From: an uncultured Woeseiaceae bacterium
GTDB taxonomy: Bacteria > Pseudomonadota > Gammaproteobacteria > Steroidobacterales > Woeseiaceae
Direction: 5' to 3'
DNA: 42,572 nt
Assembly (NCBI GenBank): GCA_905182415.1
Contig: CAJJBK010000055.1
Span: 1-42,572 of the forward strand
The notes under the pieces: model-generated
What the model was told of the DNA's origin: nothing
What the model saw: the letters and a program-made list of their open reading frames with translations, nothing else
Databases searched by the model: none
Shown here: piece by piece, positions 25,646-34,042 of the stretch
Layout of the letters: each line of letters begins with the position of its first letter
How positions within the stretch are numbered: position 1 is the stretch's first letter
Program-made: the position numbers and the translations under genes

Positions 25646-26089
25646 ATGAATAAAATAATAATCTTTTTAGTAAGCATGACTATTTTTGTTGGGTTGGTTA
25701 ATGCGGATCACCACGATGAAGTTATAAAACCATCTCAGATGACTAAAGTTGATATTGCTGGTGCTATTTACGAACGTCCTGATATGACTGAATCAACCAG
25801 AAATGGTAATACCACTCTAGATGTCACCGATATGTTAAGTAGCGATGGCAAATTTGAGACCGGAATGTATCGCTCTGGACCAGTTCATAATGTCCATGAC
25901 GAGCCTTATGGTGTGGATGAGATTTTTTATATAATTGAAGGCAGTATTACTTTAACATCCGCCGATGGAAGCGTTATGACCAGCGGTGCTGGCGAAACAC
26001 TTTCGATTCCAAAAGAATGGACGGGTACATGGGACACTGATGGCTACAGTAAGATCTGGGCTATTTATTATGGTGACAGCAAAGAGTAA
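25646..26089 (+). CDS. Secreted cupin-domain protein
   Basis: A 147-residue protein with a Sec signal peptide (IIIFLVSMTIFVGLVNA, cleavage near residue 20) and one cupin barrel of the Cupin_3 type. Its core is EPYGVDEIFYIIEGSITLTS and TSGAGETLSIPKEWTGTW. The usual metal-binding histidines of the first cupin motif are replaced (no HxH), so metal binding is doubtful. Cytoplasmic relatives often accompany amino-acid or polyamine catabolism genes; the export signal is the odd point here. AAGGGG precedes the ATG at good spacing. It lies 32 bases after spdH and may work with it in the periplasm; this is inference. Confidence 0.8.
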   Translation: MNKIIIFLVSMTIFVGLVNADHHDEVIKPSQMTKVDIAGAIYERPDMTESTRNGNTTLDVTDMLSSDGKFETGMYRSGPVHNVHDEPYGVDEIFYIIEGSITLTSADGSVMTSGAGETLSIPKEWTGTWDTDGYSKIWAIYYGDSKE

Positions 26090-26141
26090 GAAGAGATTTT
26101 AAAATAAACAAAGATAGTAATTAGATTTAAGGAGAAGGCTT

Positions 26142-27479
26142 GTGTTAGATGACAGCACAGAAAACTTAAGCATCGATTTACCGAAGATGGATTCTTATTG
26201 GATGCCATTTACTGGTAACCGTTATTTCAAAGAAAATCCTCGCGTGATTCATCGTGCTAAGGGCATGTATTGCTGGTCTCATGATGGCAGAAAGATGCTT
26301 GATATGGTTGCTGGCTTATGGTGTTGTAACGCAGGACATTGCGATCCTAGAATCGTAAAAGCTATTCAAGACCAAGCCGCCGATTTAGATTACGCTATGG
26401 CTTTCCAGCTTGGTCATCCTAAAGCATTTGAATTGGCATCAAAACTAACCGATTTAGCTCCAGATGGCATTGACCATGCATTTTTTGTTAATTCAGGATC
26501 CGAAGCTGTAGATACGGCTATGAAAATGACATTAGCTTATCATCGTATACGTGGTCAAGGCGAACGGACTCGCTTTATTGGGCGTGAACGTGGTTATCAT
26601 GGAGTAGGATTTGGTGGTATTTCGGTAGGTGGGATGTCGCCAAATCGTAAAATGTTTGGTGCTATGTTACCAGGAGTAGATCATCTACCTCATACTCATA
26701 ATCTTGAGCATAATGCTTTTTCAAGAGGCCTTCCTAGCTGGGGGGAGCATCTTGCTGATGAGCTGGAAAATATTATAGCTTTGCATGACCCATCAAATAT
26801 CGCCGGTGTTATCGTTGAGCCTATTGCTGGCTCTGCAGGGGTCTTATTGCCACCTCAAGGTTATCTCAAGAAAATTAGAGAAATTTGTACAAAACATGGA
26901 ATCATGTTGATTTTTGATGAGGTTATATGTGCTTTTGGACGAACCGGTGATGCTTTTGCTGCAAAACGATTTGATGTCACACCTGACATCATGACTACAG
27001 CAAAAGGTTTGACCAGTGGAACTGTGCCTATGGGGGCAGTGCTTACAAAAGGAGATATATACGATACATTTATGACAGGCCCTGATGGTGCCATTGAATT
27101 TTTCCATGGATACACCTACTCTGGTCATCCTTTAGCAGCTGCAGCAGCTTGTGCGACTCTCGATGTTTATGCTGAAGATGATCTGTTTAATCGAGCGTTA
27201 TCATTAGAAGATCGGTTTGCTGACGCATTGCATTCACTCAAAGATGAACCCTATGTGATTGATGTGAGAAATTATGGTTTGATTGGGGCAGTTGAGCTTA
27301 CACCTATAGAGGGTCAACCGACTGCTAGAGCAATGAGTATCTTTAGGGAATGTTATGATAAAGGTTTAATCATAAGAACCACTGGCGATACAGTTGCTTT
27401 TTCTCCTCCATTGATTGTTAAGGAAAGTCAAATCGAGCAAACGGTAGAGATAATAAGAGCTATTTTGAGGTCTATATGA
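26142..27479 (+). CDS. bauA: Omega-amino acid:pyruvate (beta-alanine) aminotransferase
   Basis: A 445-residue class III aminotransferase of the BauA/OAPT type. The start region KMDSYWMPFTGNRYFKENPR and AGLWCCNAGHC are typical. The PLP lysine is Lys288 in TTAKGLTSGTVPMGAV, with Asp259 in IFDEVICAFGRTG and NSGSEAVDTAMKM binding the cofactor phosphate. It should convert beta-alanine and pyruvate to malonate semialdehyde and alanine. Start is GTG at 26142, placed about seven bases after AAGGAG. Its stop overlaps the mmsA start (ATGA), so the two are translated together. This supports a shared beta-alanine to acetyl-CoA route. Confidence 0.9.
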   Translation: MLDDSTENLSIDLPKMDSYWMPFTGNRYFKENPRVIHRAKGMYCWSHDGRKMLDMVAGLWCCNAGHCDPRIVKAIQDQAADLDYAMAFQLGHPKAFELASKLTDLAPDGIDHAFFVNSGSEAVDTAMKMTLAYHRIRGQGERTRFIGRERGYHGVGFGGISVGGMSPNRKMFGAMLPGVDHLPHTHNLEHNAFSRGLPSWGEHLADELENIIALHDPSNIAGVIVEPIAGSAGVLLPPQGYLKKIREICTKHGIMLIFDEVICAFGRTGDAFAAKRFDVTPDIMTTAKGLTSGTVPMGAVLTKGDIYDTFMTGPDGAIEFFHGYTYSGHPLAAAAACATLDVYAEDDLFNRALSLEDRFADALHSLKDEPYVIDVRNYGLIGAVELTPIEGQPTARAMSIFRECYDKGLIIRTTGDTVAFSPPLIVKESQIEQTVEIIRAILRSI

Positions 27480-28993
27480 GTATAGAGAAAAATAATGATT
27501 CTGAGATTCGTGTTGTTCATAATTGGATTGACGGTGAATTATGTAAATCTAATTCTGAGCGTTTCGGTTCTGTAACGGATTCAGCCACTGGGGAGCAATG
27601 CGCTTCAGTCGTTATGTCATTAGAGGAAGATGTCAAAGCAGCGATAAAATCTTCAGCAGCTGCGTTTGAGAGTTGGTCGCGAACACCAGTTCTTAGACGT
27701 GCAAAAGTAATGTTCAAGCTAAAAGAGTTGATTGAGCGAGATAGAAAAGAAATTGCAGAAATCATTACCCAAGAACATGGCAAGGTACTTGATGATGCCG
27801 ATGGATCGATTCAAAGGGGATTGGAAGTGGTCGAATTTGCCTGTGGAATTCCTCATTTAATTAAAGGCGAATATAATGACCAAGTTGGAACCGGAGTAGA
27901 TACATACTCTATGAGACAACCAATGGGTGTTTGTGTTGGAATTACACCATTTAATTTTCCTGCTATGGTGCCACTATGGATGTTCCCAATGGCGATTGCA
28001 TGCGGTAATACATTCATATTAAAACCATCCGAAAAAGATCCTACGTGTGCTATTAAGTGGGCCGAGCTATTGAAAGAAGCAGGATTACCTGATGGCGTAT
28101 TCAATGTTATTCAAGGCGATCATGTTGCAGTGAATAGCCTATTGAATGATGCAGAAGTAGCTGCAGTGAGTTTTGTCGGCTCAACACCAGTGGCAGAACA
28201 TGTATATAAAACGGCTTCTGAAAAAGGTAAGCGTGTACAAGCGCTAGGTGGCGCAAAGAATCATCTTGTTGTTATGCCTGATGCAGACATGGAGCAAGTT
28301 GCTGATGCATTGATGGGTGCTGGTTATGGTTCGGCAGGTGAGCGATGTATGGCTATATCAGCAGTAGTTACCGTTGGTGATTCGACTGATGCATTACTCG
28401 AAAAATTATTACCAAAGATAGCATCACTAAAAATTGGTCCTGGTACTGATAATAACAATCATATGGGTCCACTTATTACAGCAGAACATAAGGATAAAGT
28501 TCGATCTTATATAGACCTTGGTGAGTCTGAGGGTGCTTCTCTGCTCGTCGATGGGAGGACTCATGATATAACTAACTCTCCTGGATATTTTCTTGGGCCA
28601 ACTTTATTCGATAATGTGACCAAGGAGATGCGTGTATATCAAGAAGAGATCTTTGGTCCGGTATTAACCATCACAAGAGTGGACGATTTTGATGAAGCAG
28701 TTGAAATCATTAATGACCATCAATTTGGTAATGGTACTGCAATATTTACTCGTGATGGCGATGCAGCCAGAGAATTTTCACATAAAATTCTAGTTGGGAT
28801 GGTTGGTGTTAATGTTCCCATTCCTGTTCCACTGGCTTTTCATAGTTTTGGTGGTTGGAAAAGGTCCTTATTTGGATGTAATGGGGTCTATGGTATGGAG
28901 GGAGTGCGATTCTATACTCGGCTAAAGACAGTGACATCAAGGTGGCCAACAGGAATCAGATCCGGTGCAGAATTCTCAATGCCTACCATGTAA
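27476..28993 (+). CDS. mmsA: CoA-acylating methylmalonate/malonate semialdehyde dehydrogenase
   Basis: A 505-residue aldehyde dehydrogenase of the MmsA branch. The catalytic Cys is Cys291 in GSAGERCMAIS. Asn262 (GGAKNHLVVMPDAD) replaces the general-base Glu of ordinary aldehyde dehydrogenases, the signature of the CoA-acylating type. GITPFNFPAMVPLWM and the ending LKTVTSRWP are also characteristic. It would turn malonate semialdehyde into acetyl-CoA and CO2. It is the last gene of the operon and the only aldehyde dehydrogenase in the window. It does not look like PuuC, so gamma-glutamyl-aminobutyraldehyde oxidation must be done elsewhere or by a broad-range enzyme. Confidence 0.94.
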   Translation: MSIEKNNDSEIRVVHNWIDGELCKSNSERFGSVTDSATGEQCASVVMSLEEDVKAAIKSSAAAFESWSRTPVLRRAKVMFKLKELIERDRKEIAEIITQEHGKVLDDADGSIQRGLEVVEFACGIPHLIKGEYNDQVGTGVDTYSMRQPMGVCVGITPFNFPAMVPLWMFPMAIACGNTFILKPSEKDPTCAIKWAELLKEAGLPDGVFNVIQGDHVAVNSLLNDAEVAAVSFVGSTPVAEHVYKTASEKGKRVQALGGAKNHLVVMPDADMEQVADALMGAGYGSAGERCMAISAVVTVGDSTDALLEKLLPKIASLKIGPGTDNNNHMGPLITAEHKDKVRSYIDLGESEGASLLVDGRTHDITNSPGYFLGPTLFDNVTKEMRVYQEEIFGPVLTITRVDDFDEAVEIINDHQFGNGTAIFTRDGDAAREFSHKILVGMVGVNVPIPVPLAFHSFGGWKRSLFGCNGVYGMEGVRFYTRLKTVTSRWPTGIRSGAEFSMPTM

Positions 28994-29016
28994 GTAAGTT
29001 ATCCGATCAAAATGCT

Positions 29017-30936
29017 TTAAATGAGGTTTTGTATCTCATTTTGCAAAGATTTAATGGCTTCATCAAGATTTACAGTATTCTGCTCTTTGGATCCTAGGCG
29101 ACGAATTGCCACACTTTTTTCCTCAATTTCTCGATGACCAACTGCCATTAATACAGGAATTTTTGCGAGGCTGTGCTCTCTTACTTTATAGGATATCTTC
29201 TCATTTCTAAGATCGCATTCAGCAGTTATGCCGGCGGCTTGTAATTTTTTTACAACGATTTTCGCATATTCATCTGCCTCAGAAGTGATGGTGAGGACTT
29301 TCACAGGTAATGGAGATAACCAAAGCGGTAAGTTTCCAGCATGATGTTCGATTAAAATTCCAATAAAACGTTCTAATGATCCAAATATAGCTCTATGCAG
29401 TAAGACAGGCGTATGCTTTTGGCCATCTTCACCAATATAAGTTGCACTGAGTCGAGTTGGTAAATTTAAATCTACTTGATGAGTACCACATTGCCAATCT
29501 CTGCCAATAGCATCTCTTAGGACGAATTCTAGTTTTGGACCATAAAATGCTCCTTCCCCAGGATTGTACTCATATTTAAGGCCGGTTTTTTCTAATGCCT
29601 TTTTAAGCGCGCTTTCTGCCTGGTCCCAAACTGCATCTTCGCCTACACGAACTTTTGGTCGGTCAGCAAATTTGATAATGACATCATTGAATCCAAAGTC
29701 ATGATAAATTCCAAGAATTAACTCGCAAACAGCAATAGTTTCATCAGTTATTTGCTCTGGTGTACAAAATATATGAGCATCATCCTGAGTAAACGCTCGT
29801 ACTCTAAGCATTCCGTGAAGGGCTCCGGAGGGTTCATAACGATGAACTTTACCAAACTCTCCAAGACGATATGGTAAATCACGATAACTGGTTATACCTT
29901 GCTTGAATATTTGAACATGACCGGGGCAATTCATGGGTTTGATTGCAAAGTTTCTTCCATCACCCGTTTCAGTTGTAAACATATGTTCACCGAAAGAATC
30001 CCAATGTCCAGAAGCTTCCCAGAGTGATCGATCCATAAGTTCGGGAGTGTTCACCTCATTATAACCTGCTTCTGATTGTTTTTTTCTCATATAATCAATG
30101 AGTTTTTGGAATAAACCCCAACCTTTTGGGTGCCAGAAAATAGCACCTGGGGCTTCATCTTGAAAATGAAAAAGATCCATAATTTTACCTAGTTTTCGAT
30201 GGTCTCTTTTTTCAGCTTCTTCAAGCCTGAACAGATGTTTTTTTAGATCTTTATTGTTTAGCCAAGCAGTACCATAGATTCTTTGGAGCATTTCATTTTT
30301 TGCATCACCTTTCCAGTAGGCACCGGCTATCTTGGTGAGTTTAAAAGCACCAATGTGTTTAAGCGAAGGTAAATGCGGTCCTCTGCATAAATCAATAAAT
30401 CCAGATGAACCTTGATTATAGATTTGAAAATCATTCGCTTGATCAGAGTTTTGGATGATATCAACTTTGTAATTCTCTGAGCGTTCCTTGAATAAATTAA
30501 TAGCAACTTCTTTTGGTACTAAAGATTTTTCAATTGATTCTTCAGAAGCGATAATTTTTTTCATCTCCAGTTCAATTTTTGGCAGATCTTCAACTGATAA
30601 TTGATTCTCAAAAAAGAAATCATAATAAAAACCATCTTCAATAGTCGGACCAATTGCAAGTCTTGCATTTGGATAGAGATTTTTGACCGCTCTAGCGAGT
30701 ACTTGCGCGGTAAGGGTATGTCGCATAATTTCTAAACCTTCATCACTATTAATTGTGATTAGCGAAACTTCGGCATCATTAATAATTTGATCACTTAAAT
30801 CACACTGAAGACCATTTATATTGATTGCTACAGAAGCTTTGGCAAGGCCAGCACCGATAGATTCTGCAATTTCAAGACCATTAGTTGGTGACTCGAAACT
30901 CTTTTCGGACCCATCAGGAAGTTTTATTGTTATCAT
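29017..30936 (-). CDS. thrS: Threonyl-tRNA synthetase
   Basis: A full-length 639-residue class II synthetase. Domains are TGS (1-65), the editing domain (about 75-225, including the zinc-type HHxxxH replaced region with YDFFFENQ and CRGPHLPS), the catalytic core (about 240-530) with motif 2 RYEPSGALHGMLRVRAFTQDDAH, zinc ligands in MNCPGHVQIF, and WQCGTHQVDLNLP, and the anticodon-binding domain (about 540-639). In most gammaproteobacteria thrS is followed by infC-rpmI-rplT. Here its 3' end meets mmsA convergently, so the translation operon is split. It is divergent from zur. Confidence 0.97.
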   Translation of the reverse strand: MITIKLPDGSEKSFESPTNGLEIAESIGAGLAKASVAININGLQCDLSDQIINDAEVSLITINSDEGLEIMRHTLTAQVLARAVKNLYPNARLAIGPTIEDGFYYDFFFENQLSVEDLPKIELEMKKIIASEESIEKSLVPKEVAINLFKERSENYKVDIIQNSDQANDFQIYNQGSSGFIDLCRGPHLPSLKHIGAFKLTKIAGAYWKGDAKNEMLQRIYGTAWLNNKDLKKHLFRLEEAEKRDHRKLGKIMDLFHFQDEAPGAIFWHPKGWGLFQKLIDYMRKKQSEAGYNEVNTPELMDRSLWEASGHWDSFGEHMFTTETGDGRNFAIKPMNCPGHVQIFKQGITSYRDLPYRLGEFGKVHRYEPSGALHGMLRVRAFTQDDAHIFCTPEQITDETIAVCELILGIYHDFGFNDVIIKFADRPKVRVGEDAVWDQAESALKKALEKTGLKYEYNPGEGAFYGPKLEFVLRDAIGRDWQCGTHQVDLNLPTRLSATYIGEDGQKHTPVLLHRAIFGSLERFIGILIEHHAGNLPLWLSPLPVKVLTITSEADEYAKIVVKKLQAAGITAECDLRNEKISYKVREHSLAKIPVLMAVGHREIEEKSVAIRRLGSKEQNTVNLDEAIKSLQNEIQNLI

Positions 30937-31058
30937 TTTATATTCTCTAATTATATAAAATTATTTAAAATTGAATTTATGGCATTATTGTACCTCAAAA
31001 TAAACAGTCCTATTACTAAGAAGTATATTTTTTGGCAAACGGCTTTAATAATTAACGC

Positions 31059-31565
31059 ATGAGTAAAAATATGAATACAAATATTTCAATCAAAGATCAA
31101 TTAAATGACAGTCATGATCATGATTTATGTATAGAGGAAGCGATTCAAAATGCTGAATTAATTTGTAAGAAAAAAGGATTAAGATTTACAAAGATTCGTA
31201 AAAAAGTTTTAGAATTAATATGGGTTAGTCACAAGCCTTTGGGTGCTTATGATGTGCTTGATGCTCTCAGGTCAGAAGGGTTAAAAGCGGAACCGCCAAC
31301 TGTTTATCGTGCGCTCGGTTTTTTGATTGAAGCTGAATTAGTGCATCGTTTGGATTCGCTGAATGCATTTATTGGATGTATTGATCCGAGTAATTCACAT
31401 CAAGGTCAATTTCTAATTTGTCTTGATTGTAGAAGTGTCACAGAGTTAGGCGATGATGATATCCTTAAGCTGGTGCAATCTAAAGCATCAAATATGGGTT
31501 TCTCTGCTATCCACCAGATGCTAGAGATTCAAGGGCGATGTAAGAGTTGCAGAGCTTTAAAATAG
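31059..31565 (+). CDS. zur: Fur-family zinc uptake regulator
   Basis: A 168-residue Fur-superfamily repressor. The winged helix (about 30-100) has KKKGLRFTKIRKKVLELI and AEPPTVYRALGFLIEAELVHR, wording typical of Zur. Structural zinc cysteines are Cys121/Cys124 (CLDC) and Cys161/Cys164 (CKSC). The N-terminus is about ten residues longer than in E. coli Zur and a second ATG at 31071 is possible. It is divergent from thrS across 122 bases. I saw no clear Zur-box palindrome there. Confidence 0.85.
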   Translation: MSKNMNTNISIKDQLNDSHDHDLCIEEAIQNAELICKKKGLRFTKIRKKVLELIWVSHKPLGAYDVLDALRSEGLKAEPPTVYRALGFLIEAELVHRLDSLNAFIGCIDPSNSHQGQFLICLDCRSVTELGDDDILKLVQSKASNMGFSAIHQMLEIQGRCKSCRALK

Positions 31566-31621
31566 TTCTAAGACCTAACACCAAATTTACTGTAAAATTA
31601 CGCCTAAAGAATTATAAAAAT

Positions 31622-33289
31622 ATGCCTGAAAATTTACCTAAAGACTTTATTCGACAAATTATTCATCAAGATTCTCTTGGGGATCCTTCGTGCATGACTG
31701 TTACTCGTTTCCCGCCAGAACCAAATGGTTATTTGCATTTGGGACACGCTAAATCTATTTGTTTGAATTTTGGAGTTGCTGCCGAAAATAATGGCATTAC
31801 TTTCCTGAGGTTTGATGATACCAATCCCACTAAAGAGGACGAAATATTTGTTGAGTCAATAAAGAGGGATGTGACTTGGCTTGGCTTTGATTGGGGAAAG
31901 AAATTAACCCATGCTTCAGACTACTTTGATAGATTTTATCTTGCAGCGGTATCGTTGATTGAAAAAGATTTAGCTTATGTTGATGAATCAGAGCCTGAAG
32001 AAATAAAAAGATTACGAGGAACATTGACAAAACCGGGAGTTAATAGCCCATATAGAGATAGATCTGTCGAAGAGAATTTAACTATTTTTGAGCAAATGCG
32101 AGATGGAGAATTTGCAGATGGTAAGATGATTTTAAGGGCAAAGATAGACATGGCCTCGCCCAATATGAATTTGAGAGATCCAGCGATATATCGCATAAGA
32201 CATCATCAACACCAAAGAACCGGTGATAACTGGTGTATTTACCCTATGTATGATTTTGCACATGCACTTTCTGACGCTTTTGAAGGTATTACATATTCGC
32301 TTTGTACGCTGGAATTTGAGGATCATCGACCTCTTTATGATTGGTTTATAAGGCAAGTAGAGACAAAACATCGTCCGCGACAAATTGAGTTTTCACGGTT
32401 AAATCTCGCATATAGCTTGACCAGCAAGAGAAAATTGAATGATTTAATCGAAAAGGGCGTTGTAGAAGGCTGGGATGACCCACGCTTGGTTACTATAGCT
32501 GGTATGAAAAGAAGAGGATATCCACCTGCAGCTATCTTAGATTTTTGTCAAAGAATCGGTGTTACTAAGAAAGATAATATTATTGAAATGGGTGTTCTTG
32601 AGAATTGTGTTAGGGAAAATCTTGGCAATACATCTGAACGCAGAATGGGGGTATTAAAACCTTTAAAAATAACCATATCAAATTATGATAAGGATCAGGT
32701 GGAGTATCTCGAAGCTCAAAATCACCCTAATTTTCCAGATCTAGGTACTAGACAGATGCCTTTTTGTCGTGAATTATATATTGAAAGAAGTGATTTTTTA
32801 GAAGATGCACCAAGAAAGTTCTTTAGATTGAAACCTGGCGGTGAAGTAAGGTTGCGTTACGCTTATATTATTCGGTGTGATGAGGTCATTAAAAACTCAA
32901 GCGGGGAAGTGATTGAGCTTATTTGTAGTTTTGATCCCGACACCAAAAGTGGTTCTGGTAAGAGTGATAAAAAAGTCAAAGGGACAATACACTGGGTATC
33001 CGCACAACATTCTGTTACTTCGAAAGTACATCTTTATGATCGATTATTTAAGATTCCTAACCCTGCAAGTTCAGATAACATCGAGCTATCGATAAATCCT
33101 CAATCCTTGGAGATTGTTCAAGCAGAGCTGGAAGCATCCTTTGCTGAAGAAAGCACACCTAAAGTTTTTCAATTAGAAAGAAACGGGTATTTTTGTATAG
33201 ACAATACCGATGGGAAAAAGAGATTCAATCGTATCGTGACACTCAGGGATTCCTGGGCCAAGATTGAAAAACAAGCACTTAACTCATAG
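31622..33289 (+). CDS. glnS: Glutaminyl-tRNA synthetase
   Basis: A 555-residue class I synthetase, nearly the same length as E. coli GlnS (554). The HIGH-type motif is PPEPNGYLHLGHAKS (31-45) and the KMSKS-type motif is LTSKRKL (266-272). The catalytic part continues with RFDDTNPTKE and CIYPMYDFAHALSDA, and the C-terminal beta-barrels recognise the anticodon. I chose the ATG at 31622, because the longer open frame upstream overlaps the end of zur and has no conserved sequence. It ends four bases from the convergent transporter gene. Presence of GlnS supports a gammaproteobacterial origin. Confidence 0.97.
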   Translation: MPENLPKDFIRQIIHQDSLGDPSCMTVTRFPPEPNGYLHLGHAKSICLNFGVAAENNGITFLRFDDTNPTKEDEIFVESIKRDVTWLGFDWGKKLTHASDYFDRFYLAAVSLIEKDLAYVDESEPEEIKRLRGTLTKPGVNSPYRDRSVEENLTIFEQMRDGEFADGKMILRAKIDMASPNMNLRDPAIYRIRHHQHQRTGDNWCIYPMYDFAHALSDAFEGITYSLCTLEFEDHRPLYDWFIRQVETKHRPRQIEFSRLNLAYSLTSKRKLNDLIEKGVVEGWDDPRLVTIAGMKRRGYPPAAILDFCQRIGVTKKDNIIEMGVLENCVRENLGNTSERRMGVLKPLKITISNYDKDQVEYLEAQNHPNFPDLGTRQMPFCRELYIERSDFLEDAPRKFFRLKPGGEVRLRYAYIIRCDEVIKNSSGEVIELICSFDPDTKSGSGKSDKKVKGTIHWVSAQHSVTSKVHLYDRLFKIPNPASSDNIELSINPQSLEIVQAELEASFAEESTPKVFQLERNGYFCIDNTDGKKRFNRIVTLRDSWAKIEKQALNS

Positions 33290-33293
33290 CATA

Positions 33294-34034
33294 TTATTCT
33301 TTATAAGCTAATTTATTATGTGTTGATTTAGCCCAATAGATAAAACCTGTATCAATTATTGAGATCACTACTTTAAAAGCATATTTAACCAATCCTAGTT
33401 GAATTGCTGTTTTTAAATCTACAATCCCCCACCAAGCAACCAAGGAATATATAGCTGTATCTAATATTTGAGAGCTCATTGTGGATGCATTATTTCTTAA
33501 CCACAGATGCTTTTCTCCAGTTTTTTGTTTGATGGCATGAAATGCCCAAACATCAAAGCGTTGGCTTATATAATAAGCCAATAAAGAACCGATTATAAAT
33601 CTTGGAGTGAAGTTTATAATTGTTGCAAAAGCATTATGAATATTATGTGAAAAAACAGCAGTATTCGGTTGATTGGTAGGCTGATATAATAATGCTAAGC
33701 TCATCATTACAATCATAATAATACTTACTAGAAATCCCATTTGTACTGCTTTTTGGGCCTCCTTTTTACCATAGTTTTCACTCAGTACATCAGTGGCAAA
33801 AAATATACTTGCATAGAAAATTACACCAAGACTTGTTTGTAAACCAAATATCTCGGTAAGCTTAGGTCCTTGAAGGTTTGCAAGTAAGATACTGAATGCG
33901 ATTGCTACCTGTAATCCGGCTTTTCCAAATAAGCGATACAGTAAGATTGTAAAACTTAGATCCGCTAACAAAGTGAATAACCAAAGAATTTCTTGGTTAT
34001 TAATTAAAAAATTTGAAAGATAATCAAATATCAA
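33294..34034 (-). CDS. yhhQ: Queuosine precursor transporter (YhhQ/VUT family)
   Basis: A 246-residue inner-membrane protein with about six hydrophobic segments. Family landmarks are LLANLQGPKLTEIFGL, IFFATDVLSENYGKKEAQKAV, TPRFIIGSLLAYYISQRFDVWAF and NASTMSSQILDTAIYSLVAWWG. Members import preQ0/preQ1 for queuosine synthesis. With queF in the same window, it points to a cell that can salvage precursors. It follows an acyl-CoA dehydrogenase gene by eight bases on the same strand, so its transcription may start with that pair although the functions differ. Confidence 0.9.
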   Translation of the reverse strand: MIFDYLSNFLINNQEILWLFTLLADLSFTILLYRLFGKAGLQVAIAFSILLANLQGPKLTEIFGLQTSLGVIFYASIFFATDVLSENYGKKEAQKAVQMGFLVSIIMIVMMSLALLYQPTNQPNTAVFSHNIHNAFATIINFTPRFIIGSLLAYYISQRFDVWAFHAIKQKTGEKHLWLRNNASTMSSQILDTAIYSLVAWWGIVDLKTAIQLGLVKYAFKVVISIIDTGFIYWAKSTHNKLAYKE

Positions 34035-34042
34035 TTGTTTTG

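Noticed and set aside
29019-29041. Hairpin AAATGAG/CTCATTT between mmsA and thrS as a terminator
   Set aside because: The stem is A/T-rich with a nine-base loop, lies mostly inside the thrS coding end and is not followed by a T-run.
30937-31058. Zur box or other operator between thrS and zur
   Set aside because: No palindrome resembling the gammaproteobacterial Zur box was found.
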